DNA of 64,000 nucleotides from Niastella vici (GCF_002077945.1 NZ_LVYD01000013.1:372001-436000); one strand, 5' to 3'; positions 17,860-26,783 are shown, numbered from the stretch's first letter. Translations and numbers: made by a program. The notes: a model not told the origin generated them from the letters alone.

Positions 17860-18479
17860 GCGATAAAGTTAATGAAAACCACACCGGTAATTAAAGTAGT
17901 GCATTGAAAATAGTCATTGATGTGATGAGGATGTTGATAATGGATGATTTTTAATACAAAGTATCATGTTGTAAAAATTGATGAAGCTGAAAAACAGCGT
18001 TGAGGGTATGTGGTAGTGATGAACAACCGGTGATTACAACGCCGATTTTTTTGCGGTAAAAAATGATGGAAAAAGGCGGCAAAAAGGGGGGTAAAAACAG
18101 GGGGATTTTTTTAAAAGTAAAAAGGCCAACATTGCTGTTGACCCTTTACTTACTAACCCATTAAATTCTTGCACTAAATTACAAATAAGCGCCACATAAC
18201 AAAATTATTTTTTGGGGTTGTGAATAAATTCCAACGCCTTAATAATGAATAGCATGTTTAGCATTTTAGTGCCATAAGGCATTGATAATCAAATTTTAAA
18301 GGAATTTTAAGAATATTGCCAAAAGCCTCGTGATAAAATGTCAGCCCACTGCGATTATACGCTAACAGAATGACAAAAAGGCCCCCGATTTCTGACTAAA
18401 AATGGCGTAAAAATTACTCAAATTAATTGGTAACTGATTTGATAGATTATTGTTACTATTTAATAAATAAGCGAGAAAA
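17860..18479. other. Divergent spacer between radA and the YugP-type peptidase
   Basis: 620 bases that must hold promoters for both neighbours. It is AT-rich. A hairpin-like GGCCAACA-TTGC-TGTTGACC (one mismatch) at about 18123-18142 lies between A-rich and T-rich runs, and a short TGCC-ATAA-GGCA stem is near 18271. No gene can be supported. Confidence 0.4.
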
Positions 18480-19172
18480 ATGACACCATCAATTTTTGTG
18501 ATTTCCATCCTCTTTTTAGTGATCAGTATGTTGGTGTCCGGTGTACTGAAAAGCAAGTTTGCGAAGTACAGCCGGGTGCCCATATCGGCCGGTTTAACGG
18601 GTAGCGAAGTGGCAATGAAAATGTTACGTGATAACGGTATATATGATGTTAAAGTGGTATCAACCGACGGCTTTTTGAGCGACCACTACGACCCAACTAC
18701 CAAAACGGTAAACCTGAGTGCTGACGTATATAATGGTATATCAGTGGCTTCTGCGGCTGTAGCAGCCCACGAGTGCGGCCACGCCGTGCAGCATGCCTCT
18801 GCCTACCAATGGTTAACGCTTCGTAGCAAGCTGGTTCCGGTAGTGATGTTCAGCTCCGGTATTGTGCAATGGATATTGCTGCTGGGGGTAATTATGATAA
18901 AGGCCTTTCCGTCCTTACTGCTGATAGGTATTATACTTTTTGGTCTAACTACCTTATTCTCAGTAATTACGCTGCCCGTTGAGATCGATGCCAGCCGCCG
19001 TGCCCTTGCCTGGTTAAACCGGTCGAACATTACCAGCGACCGGGAATACCCGCAGGCAAAGGACGCGCTAAAATGGGCTGCCTTAACGTATGTGGTGGCT
19101 GCCCTGGCTTCTATAGCTACCCTGGTACAATATATATTTATATTCCTGGGCGGAAGCAGGAGCAGGGATTAA
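18480..19172 (+). CDS. Putative neutral zinc metallopeptidase, YugP family
   Basis: 230 residues, membrane-bound: one N-terminal helix (IFVISILFLVISMLVSG), two central helices and one C-terminal helix. The zinc motif HECGH lies in AAVAAHECGHAVQHA (about residues 97-101), and a downstream Glu in PVEIDASRRAL is the likely third ligand. This matches the Zn_peptidase_2 (PF04298) family represented by B. subtilis YugP, whose substrate is unknown. It is divergent from radA and followed by a terminator at 19289, so it is monocistronic. Confidence 0.9.
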   Translation: MTPSIFVISILFLVISMLVSGVLKSKFAKYSRVPISAGLTGSEVAMKMLRDNGIYDVKVVSTDGFLSDHYDPTTKTVNLSADVYNGISVASAAVAAHECGHAVQHASAYQWLTLRSKLVPVVMFSSGIVQWILLLGVIMIKAFPSLLLIGIILFGLTTLFSVITLPVEIDASRRALAWLNRSNITSDREYPQAKDALKWAALTYVVAALASIATLVQYIFIFLGGSRSRD

Positions 19173-19177
19173 CCCCA

Positions 19178-19196
19178 ACCCCGCCAGCTGGCGGGG
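19178..19196. repeat. GC-rich palindrome CCCCGCCAGCTGGCGGGG
   Basis: A perfect palindrome just after the peptidase stop codon. Its centre GCCAGCTGGCGGG recurs at 12605-12617, suggesting a dispersed palindromic element. Confidence 0.6.
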
Positions 19197-19288
19197 AAAT
19201 GCAGCTATCCGGCCTCAATATTCGCCAGAAGCGGAAAATGAGGTCTCTACCATAAAAATGTAAGATTGGTTATGTGGGTTATGATGAA

Positions 19289-19346
19289 CCCCGCCGTTCA
19301 ATGGCCTTGCTTCGCTGAAGCTTCGCCAGGCGCGGCGGGTTTTTTA
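19289..19346 (+). terminator. Rho-independent terminator after the YugP-type gene
   Basis: CCCGCCG pairs with CGGCGGG, and the loop contains a secondary GCTTCGCTGAAGC hairpin. A run of seven Ts follows at 19340. Confidence 0.75.
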
Positions 19347-19458
19347 TTTTAACAAACATTAACATTTACGCGGCATCAATTAAAGAGGCTGAAAAGGCGC
19401 CCAAGGGGCTGTTGAGCGAATACAAAAAGCAGCGATCTAGGTAATTTTGGAATTTCGG

Positions 19459-19632
19459 CTGCACACTTATCGACCATAACTACGCAGTTATTGCCAAAAC
19501 TGCACACTTATCAATTTATACTTTGCCGTATGTGTTTAAGAGGTAGATTTGACTTGTCTGATTCACTTTTTTCCCTACGCCTTTCTGGTTTTATATTTCG
19601 ATCGGGTAATTTCTTACCCGATCCTGTTTTTT
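19459..19632 (+). ncRNA. Candidate small RNA or leader ending in a perfect terminator
   Basis: A 10-bp perfect stem GATCGGGTAA-TTTC-TTACCCGATC (19600-19623) followed by CTGTTTTTTAT ends a possible plus-strand transcript. Upstream, CTGCACACTTATC occurs twice (19459 and 19500), and a TTG at 19491 is followed by a TTTG element at 19522-19525, an imperfect Bacteroidota promoter. A start near 19530 would give about 100 bases. A 47-codon frame starts there but has no recognisable features. No gene follows downstream on the plus strand, so a leader is less likely than a free RNA. Confidence 0.4.
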
Positions 19633-19689
19633 ATATAGGTACCCCAAGGGCGGAATCTCCCACAATACTTTAATATACCTTTTTTATAT

Positions 19690-19800
19690 ATGAGGAACTT
19701 TTACCGGCCTTCACCGGCTGGTAGAGTTAATGGGCAACAGCAAATGTTTATTTGCTACAGGGCATAACCCTCCCTGGTCCTGGGCTAACAAGACCCTGGA
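19690..19800. other. Run of small hairpins 3' of the RNase E/G gene
   Basis: Three stems stand in a row: ACCGGCC/GGCTGGT (19703-19722), AGCAAA/TTTGCT (19739-19756) and AGGG/CCCT (19759-19771), with GGTC/GACC possible at 19776-19795. The rest of the 721-base spacer (19173-19893) apart from the hairpins listed shows nothing I can name. Confidence 0.35.
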
Positions 19801-19893
19801 AAGGATGAACAGGCAGGACAAACCGCATTGAGCAGTTATTGATCCCGACGGAATGGATCATCCGGGCGGGCACTCACCATTGACCATTCACCT

Positions 19894-21447
19894 TTAAAGC
19901 TTTATTTCATCATCGTGCTTGTCGAAGAAATGGAATTCAGTGAGGTGGTAATTGGTATTCTCCCTGATCTTGACCTTTTGGCCGTATTTCCATCGCCATT
20001 TCCATTGTTTCGATTTAAACATGGAACCTTTGGTAAGGTAGGCATGCATAATGGGATGTACAACCAGCGTAAGATCTTTGTGCTGATGGGTAATAAGATA
20101 GCTGAGGTTCTTTTCAATTTCATCTTCCAGCAGCAGGGTAGAAGAGATTTTACCTGTACCGGCGCAGCTGGGACAAACTTCCTGGGTATTGATATTTACC
20201 TCAGGTTTCATGCGCTGCCGGGTAATTTGCATTAACCCGAATTTGGAGATGGGCAGTACAGCATGCTTTGCCCGGTCGGGGCGCATACATTCTTCCATAG
20301 CCTCCAGCAGCTTCCTTTTGTTATCGGGCAGCTTCATATCAATAAAGTCAACCACGATAATACCACCCAGGTCGCGCAGGCGTAACTGACGCGAAATTTC
20401 GGCGGCTGCCTCAAGGTTGGTTTCCAGGGCATTCTGTTCCTGGTTGTTGCCAACGCTCTTGTAACCGCTGTTCACATCAATGACGTGTAAGGCTTCTGTG
20501 TGTTCAATAATAAGGTAGGCGCCGCTGGGCAGGTTAACGGTTTTACCAAAAGCAGCTTTTACCTGTTTGGTAATACCATACTGGTCGAATATGGGCAGTC
20601 CGTTATGATAATAGGAAACGATGTCGGCTTTTTCGGGGGCAATACGCTGAATATAGTTGCGGGTGTCGTTATAGATATTGCGGTCGTTCACCACCACGCG
20701 GTTAAAATCTTCGTTCAGCAGGTCGCGTAAAATACTGGTGGTCTTGGTTTGCTCACTCAATATTTTGGCGGGGGCTACTGCACCTTTCAGGTTTCCCTGA
20801 ATGGTTTGCCAGGTTTCAACAAGTTCGGCCAGGTCTTCGTGCAATTCGGCGGTATTCTTTCCTTCAGCAGCTGTACGTACTATTACCCCAAAGTTCTTTG
20901 GTTTAATAGCTTCCACTATTTTCTGTAACCGTTTCCGTTCCTCAGCAGAGTGGATCTTGCGCGAAACGGCTACGATATCATTAAATGGAGTAATGACAAC
21001 GAAACGTCCGGGCAGCGAAATTTCGCAACTAAGGCGGGGGCCTTTGGCTGCGATGGGTTCTTTTAAGATCTGCACCAGGATGTTCGGCTTGCCGCTCAGT
21101 ACTTCATTGATCTTACCAGTCTTTATGATCTCCGGCTCAACCTGGAAGGTAGCGAAGTTAAAACCCTGCGGGCTATTGTCGTTAATAGCTATTTGGGTGA
21201 ACTTCAATAATGAGCGGGCATATGGACTGAGGTCAGTGTAGTGGAGGAAGGCATCCTTTTCAAAACCTACATCCACAAATGCAGCATTTAAGCCGGGGAT
21301 GAGTTTTTTAACTTTTCCAAGATATAGGTCTCCCACCGCGAAACTTGCATCAGCTTTTTCATGATGCAATTCCACGAGCTTTTTGTCCTCTAATAGGGCG
21401 ATTTCCACCCCCTGAGGCGCTGCATTTATAATTAGTTCCTTATTCAA
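19894..21447 (-). CDS. rng: Ribonuclease E/G family endoribonuclease
   Basis: 517 residues, the catalytic part only, with no long C-terminal scaffold, so nearer RNase G. It has an S1 domain (VGDLYLGKVKKLIPGLNAAFVDVG), the metal-binding Asp residues in HVIDVNSG and IIVVDFIDM, and the zinc link CPSCAGTG. The start appears to be a TTG at 21447 (LNKELIINAAP); no ATG is close upstream, and NKELII is the expected N-terminus. RNase E/G cleaves AU-rich single-stranded RNA in rRNA maturation and mRNA decay. The run HU, TPR protein, small basic protein and this gene, all on one strand, is a familiar Bacteroidota arrangement as I remember it. Confidence 0.94.
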   Translation of the reverse strand: MNKELIINAAPQGVEIALLEDKKLVELHHEKADASFAVGDLYLGKVKKLIPGLNAAFVDVGFEKDAFLHYTDLSPYARSLLKFTQIAINDNSPQGFNFATFQVEPEIIKTGKINEVLSGKPNILVQILKEPIAAKGPRLSCEISLPGRFVVITPFNDIVAVSRKIHSAEERKRLQKIVEAIKPKNFGVIVRTAAEGKNTAELHEDLAELVETWQTIQGNLKGAVAPAKILSEQTKTTSILRDLLNEDFNRVVVNDRNIYNDTRNYIQRIAPEKADIVSYYHNGLPIFDQYGITKQVKAAFGKTVNLPSGAYLIIEHTEALHVIDVNSGYKSVGNNQEQNALETNLEAAAEISRQLRLRDLGGIIVVDFIDMKLPDNKRKLLEAMEECMRPDRAKHAVLPISKFGLMQITRQRMKPEVNINTQEVCPSCAGTGKISSTLLLEDEIEKNLSYLITHQHKDLTLVVHPIMHAYLTKGSMFKSKQWKWRWKYGQKVKIRENTNYHLTEFHFFDKHDDEIKL

Positions 21448-21591
21448 GCGTACTGTCTTTATACCGTCTAAACCATTCTCATCACTACAAGGAAAGGTGC
21501 TGAAGAGGAATTAGTTGTCAGGTATCAGAAACATCATTAATGCAGGTAGCCTGTAATAAATGACAACATAACTAGATTCAGCGAAAGAAGG

Positions 21592-21623
21592 AAAAGGCCT
21601 CGCCGTTTGGCGCGACCTTTTTC
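21592..21623 (-). terminator. Rho-independent terminator after the small basic protein gene
   Basis: On the minus strand AAAGGTCGCGCC pairs with GGCGAGGCCTTT (one mismatch) around the loop AAAC, followed by TTTT. It lies 13 bases past the stop of the 31-codon gene. Confidence 0.75.
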
Positions 21624-21635
21624 AAGAAGATAAAA

Positions 21636-21731
21636 CTAGCGGTTCTTCTTCTTATGCCGGTTTTTTCTAAGTCTTTTTTTACGCTTGTGCGTTGCTATTT
21701 TATGACGCTTTCTTTTTCTACCACAAGGCAT
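21636..21731 (-). CDS. 31-residue AURKAIP1/COX24 domain protein, bS22/mS38-like
   Basis: A tiny gene: ATG at 21731, stop TAG at 21636. The product begins MPCGRKRKRHKIATHKRKKR and is almost entirely Lys, Arg and His. This is the sequence annotated in many Bacteroidota as an AURKAIP1/COX24 domain protein, related to mitochondrial mS38 and mycobacterial bS22, very basic peptides bound in the small ribosomal subunit near the decoding region. A ribosomal role here is an inference from that similarity. It has its own terminator (21592-21623) and lies between the TPR gene and the RNase E/G gene. Confidence 0.88.
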   Translation of the reverse strand: MPCGRKRKRHKIATHKRKKRLRKNRHKKKNR

Positions 21732-21795
21732 ATAACACCAATGAGTTTAAGATTAAATAATACTGTTTAAAATGTCTTTTACCGGAAAGGTTTAA

Positions 21796-22641
21796 TTATT
21801 TATTACCAAGTAATTTTATCCGTTCATCAATTTCTTTCACAACATCGGCATTGCTGATATGCTTCTTGCCCTCCTGATACCATTTCACTGCATTTGCCTT
21901 GTCTTTATGTTGTTCGTAGGCGTCGGCCAGCATTAAGATCGCTTCAACGTTATCTGGCTGGTGTTGCACCACCTTCAACAGGCGGTCGATCGCTTTATCA
22001 AACTGCCCCGATACCATACCGCCCAACCCGAGCATAAATTGTGCGTACATATTTTCCGGGTCCCGTTCTGCCACTTCCCTGATCTTCATAATTCCTTCCA
22101 TGGGGCCTTCGCCGAGGTTGCCAAAAAGGATCGCGCTACCTAACCCAACTTTCAACGAATCGTTATTTGGCGCAATCTGTAAAGCTCTCTCAAATAACTC
22201 TTTAGCCTCTGTTGCCATCCACCGCTGTAACTCAGGGTTATCCTGTCGGCGTATACCCTCTAAAAAGAATTGGGCAGCAAAGGTGAGACTTTTTTGAGAA
22301 TTTTCCAATTTAGAGGCCTGTGCAGAATAATAAGCGTAGGGAAGCAGTAAATGAGCCGAATCTTTCCAGAATTCAGCCAGCTGTTTATAAACCTTAACCT
22401 GCTGTTCTTTTACATCTCCGCGCACTACAGCTGTTTCCAACTGGGCAACATAAGCTTGCTGGGCAGCGCTCAATTGCTGTTTGGATGCCTCCAGGATGGT
22501 ATTAAAACTTATTTCCTTCGCACCGGTTGCTGCTGCAACAGCACCAGGGTTTTTTTTAGGGGGAATGGTTTTGCCAAAAAAGTAGATCAGACACAGGAGT
22601 GTAACTCCACTGCCTACCAGGATCAATTGCTGCTTTTTCAA
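21796..22641 (-). CDS. Membrane-anchored tetratricopeptide repeat protein
   Basis: 281 residues. An N-terminal helix (LILVGSGVTLLCLIYFFGK) anchors it, with the rest probably periplasmic. At least three TPR-like units occur from about residue 150 (ELFERALQIAPNNDSLKVGLG, ENMYAQFMLGLGGMVSGQFDKA, DNVEAILMLADAYEQHKDKA). TPR domains hold protein partners; none can be named. The gene starts 25 bases after the HU gene ends on the same strand, so they are probably one operon. I do not recognise a specific family. Confidence 0.8.
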   Translation of the reverse strand: MKKQQLILVGSGVTLLCLIYFFGKTIPPKKNPGAVAAATGAKEISFNTILEASKQQLSAAQQAYVAQLETAVVRGDVKEQQVKVYKQLAEFWKDSAHLLLPYAYYSAQASKLENSQKSLTFAAQFFLEGIRRQDNPELQRWMATEAKELFERALQIAPNNDSLKVGLGSAILFGNLGEGPMEGIMKIREVAERDPENMYAQFMLGLGGMVSGQFDKAIDRLLKVVQHQPDNVEAILMLADAYEQHKDKANAVKWYQEGKKHISNADVVKEIDERIKLLGNK

Positions 22642-22666
22642 GAATCAAATCATTTAAGCAGCAAAT

Positions 22667-22987
22667 TTACATCTCATCATCCGGGTTTGGCTGATCTTCT
22701 TTTACAGATTGCAGTTTTTTAACTTCTGCAACGAATTCTTTAGCTGGCTTGAACGCAGGAATAAAATGTTCAGGTATGTGCACCGCAATATTCTTCTTGA
22801 TATTACGGCCGATCTTAGCAGCTCTCTTCTTAGTGATAAAGCTGCCGAATCCACGAATGTAGATGTTCTCGCCCTGGGACAAGGTGTCTTTTACTTCCTT
22901 GAACATGGTCTCCAGCGTAACCAGCACATCAACCTTCGGTATACCTGTTTTTTCCGATATTTGGTTAACGAGGTCTGCCTTTCTCAT
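22667..22987 (-). CDS. HU family DNA-binding protein
   Basis: 106 residues. The HU/IHF fold is clear: MRKADLVNQISEKTGIPK, the beta-arm turn IRGFGSFITKKRAAKIGRN, then IPAFKPAKEFVAEVKK. The C-terminus has about 15 extra polar residues. HU proteins bend and compact DNA without strong sequence preference. Being first in the minus-strand run with the TPR gene, it probably supplies the promoter; an AT-rich 412-base spacer lies upstream. Whether it acts as HU or a specific IHF subunit cannot be told. Confidence 0.93.
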   Translation of the reverse strand: MRKADLVNQISEKTGIPKVDVLVTLETMFKEVKDTLSQGENIYIRGFGSFITKKRAAKIGRNIKKNIAVHIPEHFIPAFKPAKEFVAEVKKLQSVKEDQPNPDDEM

Positions 22988-23399
22988 GTCGCATGAATTT
23001 TTACGGGTTTACAAATTTTTATTTTTCGAAAAAAATTTTCATAGGAATGTCAAAGGCAATCTACACTAAATCAATTCTTTAATGAAATTAACGGTAAATT
23101 TTCACATTTGCAAGAAAAGTATAAACAATTGAAAATGAATTTTAAACAATTTTCGTGCCCGTTTTTATACCAAAGTTGTTCATTTTCATTTTGTTATGAA
23201 GCTAAACGGCCGCAAAACAAGTATTAGCAATTTTTTTCAGTTTTGATAAAACCAGCTTCCATACGGCCATTCGGGGATGAAAAAAGGCCTCCTGGTCGAC
23301 CGGAATGGTAAAAAAACAAGGAATTTTCAGCCGGAACGGCCATCCCGATACATCGGGATGGTAAGTTCTATCTGGCCAAAAAAAAATTAGAATTTTCAG
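22988..23399. other. Divergent spacer between the HU gene and mutY
   Basis: 412 AT-rich bases. A perfect 10-bp stem CCATCCCGAT-AC-ATCGGGATGG lies at 23340-23361, about 40 bases before mutY, and resembles other small CCCGAT palindromes in the window. No further gene is seen. Confidence 0.45.
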
Positions 23400-24470
23400 A
23401 TGAAACCTGATTTTACGCGTAGGTTATTACAGTGGAATAAAAGCAGTAACACAAGAGCAATGCCCTGGAAAGGAGAGAAAGATCCATACAAAATATGGTT
23501 GAGTGAAATTATACTGCAACAAACAAGAGTTGAACAGGGATGGAGCTATTATGAAAAATTCATTGCTGCGTTTCCAACAATTCTTCATCTGGCAAAAGCA
23601 AACGAAGAAAAAGTTTTTAAGATGTGGGAAGGGCTCGGTTATTACAGCCGCTGTAAGAATCTTATTGCAACAGCCCGTAAAATTGCCAGTGATCATAAAG
23701 GAAAGTTTCCTGCTACTTATGATGAAATAAAAGCATTGCCCGGCATAGGGCCTTATACCGCTTCAGCGATCTCTTCATTTGCGTTCAATGCACCGCATGC
23801 AGTAGTAGATGGTAACGTGCAACGTATACTGGCCCGCTATTTTGGTATAACCACACCTATTGATACAACTGCAGGTAAGAAGGAGTTTCAAACGCTTGCC
23901 CAGTCATTGTTACAGCAAGATGCGCCCGGCATTTATAACCAGGCCATCATGGACTTTGGCGCCGTGATCTGCAAACCGCAGAACCCGTTGTGCAATGATT
24001 GTGTTCAGAAAAAAGATTGTGCGGCACTTAAACAAAATACGGTAAGCCAGCTACCGGTAAAGCAAAAAGCCATTATACGCAAAGAACGCTGGTTCTATTA
24101 CTTCATCATAGAATGCAAAGGCAAATGGTATATACGGCAAAGAACGGGTAAGGACATATGGGAAAATTTGTTTGAGTTTGTATTGTTTGAATCGACCGCC
24201 GCTGTTGACGATATTACCATAAAGCTTCCTTTTTTGAAAAAACTGGTGAACGGGCAGCCCTGCCAAATAGAAAGCATCAGCCGGCTTTACCGGCAGCAGC
24301 TTACACATCAAACTATTCATGGCCGGTTTGTTAAAATAAAAGCGCCCGAAACATTGCCTTCCCTGAAAGATTACCTATTGATTGATAAGAAACAGCTGGC
24401 AAAATATGCTTTCCCCCGGTTTATTACTACCTTTTTGGGCGAACCGGCCGCCCCGGCCCAACTGTTCTAA
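23400..24470 (+). CDS. mutY: A/G-specific adenine glycosylase MutY
   Basis: 356 residues. It contains the catalytic Glu in SEIILQQTRVEQGW, the helix-hairpin-helix LPGIGPYTASAISSFAF, the catalytic Asp in VVDGNVQRILARYFG, and the 4Fe-4S ligands C-x6-C-x2-C-x5-C (CKPQNPLCNDCVQKKDC). The C-terminal NUDIX-like domain that recognises 8-oxoguanine follows from about residue 225. MutY removes adenine mispaired with 8-oxoguanine. It opens the mutY-ssb-gldE-gldD gene order that is conserved in Bacteroidota. The ssb gene starts 217 bases downstream. Confidence 0.97.
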   Translation: MKPDFTRRLLQWNKSSNTRAMPWKGEKDPYKIWLSEIILQQTRVEQGWSYYEKFIAAFPTILHLAKANEEKVFKMWEGLGYYSRCKNLIATARKIASDHKGKFPATYDEIKALPGIGPYTASAISSFAFNAPHAVVDGNVQRILARYFGITTPIDTTAGKKEFQTLAQSLLQQDAPGIYNQAIMDFGAVICKPQNPLCNDCVQKKDCAALKQNTVSQLPVKQKAIIRKERWFYYFIIECKGKWYIRQRTGKDIWENLFEFVLFESTAAVDDITIKLPFLKKLVNGQPCQIESISRLYRQQLTHQTIHGRFVKIKAPETLPSLKDYLLIDKKQLAKYAFPRFITTFLGEPAAPAQLF

Positions 24471-24687
24471 CGCCGTTAGGAATCTTTATAACCGATCATA
24501 TTCCCCTGCCAGCACATTTATGGGTGGCAATCATACATGGTAAAAACCATACTATTTGTGAAAGGCGCTACCAATGGGTTTCCCGGTCATAATAGCCTAA
24601 AAAACTTCTCTTTTTTTCTATTAAAAAATTTAACTTTAAAAAGGAATAATAAGGCGCAGACGATTATTAACATCAAATTTCCCATCT

Positions 24688-25137
24688 ATGAGAGGAGTAA
24701 ACAGGGTAATGCTAATTGGTAATTTAGGAAAGGACCCGGATACACAGCACCTTGAGGGACATATTGCCGTAGCAAAATTTCCTTTGGCAACCACCGAAAC
24801 ATTTAAAGACAGATCGGGCAAGCTCATTTCTCAAACAGAATGGCATACTGTGGTGCTTTGGAGAGGATTGGCAGAGCTGGCGCAGAAATATTTACACAAA
24901 GGCAGCCTGGTATATATTGAGGGAAGGCTTCGTACACGCAGCTGGGAAGACAAGGAAGGCAATAAAAAATTTGCAACAGAAGTCGTAGGAGATAATCTTA
25001 TAATGTTGGATAAAAGGGCCGATGCTACCCATGGCCAGCATGGTACTACAACACCGCATGGTGAAAATATAGAAGGTTTTAACAGTGCCGATATACCACC
25101 CATAAGTGATACCCCATCCCAGGATTTGCCATTCTAA
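24688..25137 (+). CDS. ssb: Single-stranded DNA-binding protein
   Basis: 149 residues. The OB-fold is recognisable (MRGVNRVMLIGNLGKDPD, then TEWHTVVLWRGLAELAQKYLHKGSLVYIEG, RTRSWEDKEG), followed by a flexible tail ending in the acidic protein-interaction tip SQDLPF. It coats single-stranded DNA in replication and repair. A strong hairpin follows the gene (25178-25223), and a new promoter element lies before gldE, so the conserved order with gldE need not mean one transcript. Confidence 0.97.
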   Translation: MRGVNRVMLIGNLGKDPDTQHLEGHIAVAKFPLATTETFKDRSGKLISQTEWHTVVLWRGLAELAQKYLHKGSLVYIEGRLRTRSWEDKEGNKKFATEVVGDNLIMLDKRADATHGQHGTTTPHGENIEGFNSADIPPISDTPSQDLPF

Positions 25138-25177
25138 CTCATACTATTATTTTTGCAGTTCAAAAATAAGTTCAGCA

Positions 25178-25224
25178 GGGGGCCGATTAAAAGGTTTGTA
25201 GATTGCTTTTAACCGGCCCCTTTC
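25178..25224 (+). terminator. Hairpin terminator between ssb and gldE
   Basis: GGGGCCGATTAAAAG pairs with CTTTTAACCGGCCCC with one mismatch, followed by TTTC. A TAACTTTG element at 25229-25236 just after it fits a Bacteroidota -7 box for gldE. Confidence 0.65.
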
Positions 25225-25306
25225 TGATTAACTTTGTTGGGTAATGATGTAATGGCAGGGATATAATTCGAGATGACGATCATTTTTTTCATGAAAACCC
25301 CCGATT

Positions 25307-26659
25307 TTGGATAAGCCTTTGTTGATTTTTGGATCAGAGTATGTGAATAAGCTACTGTTGATGGTGACCAATGTACAGGCTACCACGCTGCTGGCTGCTG
25401 CAGTGCTGGTGTTATTACTGCTATCTTTTTTTATTTCCGGCGCCGAAATGGCTTTCTTTTCGCTTACTTACCGGGATATTAACATGCTTAAGACCAAGCA
25501 GGACACCGGCTGGAAAAGGATTGCCTCCCTGCTCGAAGAACCCAGGGCCTTACAGACTTCTTTAATGATAGCCAATACCCTGGTGAACATAGGCGTGATC
25601 ATACTCACCAACTTCTTTATTGACCAGGTGCTCATCATAAAACCCGGTAACGTATCCATGTGGGTAGGGTATGGCATTAAACTGGTCATCATTTCTTTCC
25701 TCATTATTTTATTTGGCGAAATACTGCCTAAAGTACGCGCCTCGCAAAATAACCTGCGCTCGGCCTATGAAGCCAGTTTCCTGGTTGAAGTGGTCTTTTA
25801 TATGTTCAAACGTATCTCGGTATGGTTACTGAAGGTATCCGATACCGTTGAATCGTTGTTTGGGGGCAAGGCATCCCGCGCTTACACCCACCAGCAACTG
25901 GAACAGGCCATCAAAAGCACCATACACGAAGAAGAAGAACAACGCATCCTGGCCGGTATTTATAAATTTCCCAATATTACCGTTAAGCAGATCATGCGCA
26001 CCCGCCTCGATGTGAACGGAATTGAATACGAGGCCAGTTTTCAGGCGCTGAAAAGAAAAGTAGAAGAACTGCATTATTCCCGTTTACCGGTTTACCGCAA
26101 AAGCCTCGACGATATTGTTGGCATTGTACATACAAAAGACCTGTTGCCACACCTGAACGAGCCTGATAATTTCGACTGGCATATTGTGGTTCGGCCCCCA
26201 TTCTTTGTGCATGAGCAAAAACATATTGAAGACCTGCTGAAAGAATTTCAAACCCGGCACATCCACTTTGCCGTGGTTGTTGATGAATTTGGCGGAACCA
26301 GCGGTATTGTTACCCTCGAAGATATTCTTGAAGAGATCATTGGCGACATCAGGGATGAATTTGATGAAGAAGAGACCGGCAGCAAGAAGGTAGATGACCA
26401 TACCTACATTTTTGAAGGCCGTACCATGATACATGATGCCTGCAAAATGATGAGCCTGCAGGAAGATACATTTGATGCGGTAAAAGGCGACAGCGATTCA
26501 ATGGCCGGTTTAATGCTTGAACTGGTTGGTGAAATTCCCAAAGTGAACGACACCGCCAGTGTGGGCGATTTTGATTTTGAAGCCCTGGAGGTTGACCGTA
26601 ACCGCATTCGTAAAATAAAAGTGACCATCAATATAAAGCAGGATAAGCAGGTGAGCTAG
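25307..26659 (+). CDS. gldE: Gliding motility-associated protein GldE (CNNM/CorC-type)
   Basis: 450 residues from a TTG at 25307; an ATG at 25361 would remove 18 residues, and the true start is uncertain. Order: a DUF21/CNNM membrane domain (SFFISGAEMAFFSLTYRD, three to four helices), two CBS domains (about residues 220-345, with KQIMRTRLDVNGIEY and VVDEFGGTSGIVTLEDILEEIIGD) and a C-terminal CorC_HlyC domain. Relatives transport or sense magnesium. In Flavobacterium, GldE supports gliding and is linked to GldD; extra GldE partly compensates for GldD mutants. The neighbour gldD confirms the assignment. Confidence 0.9.
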   Translation: MDKPLLIFGSEYVNKLLLMVTNVQATTLLAAAVLVLLLLSFFISGAEMAFFSLTYRDINMLKTKQDTGWKRIASLLEEPRALQTSLMIANTLVNIGVIILTNFFIDQVLIIKPGNVSMWVGYGIKLVIISFLIILFGEILPKVRASQNNLRSAYEASFLVEVVFYMFKRISVWLLKVSDTVESLFGGKASRAYTHQQLEQAIKSTIHEEEEQRILAGIYKFPNITVKQIMRTRLDVNGIEYEASFQALKRKVEELHYSRLPVYRKSLDDIVGIVHTKDLLPHLNEPDNFDWHIVVRPPFFVHEQKHIEDLLKEFQTRHIHFAVVVDEFGGTSGIVTLEDILEEIIGDIRDEFDEEETGSKKVDDHTYIFEGRTMIHDACKMMSLQEDTFDAVKGDSDSMAGLMLELVGEIPKVNDTASVGDFDFEALEVDRNRIRKIKVTINIKQDKQVS

Positions 26660-26783
26660 CAATTGGGGAGAAGGTTAACCAGTTAAATAAAGACGCTATC
26701 CTGTCGTCACCTCTTTTGCCGGTTGGCTTGCTGCCGAGGGCGAAACAAGAGGAACCGAGGGAAGGCCTAATAGTATATTTCGA

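Noticed and set aside
18118-18150. Hairpin with A- and T-rich flanks between radA and the YugP gene
   Set aside because: It lies in a divergent spacer where no transcript should end, the stem has a mismatch and the T-run is broken; not called a terminator.
24537-24722. 61-codon frame between mutY and ssb
   Set aside because: Overlaps the ssb start in another frame and runs through an AT-rich spacer, with no protein pattern.
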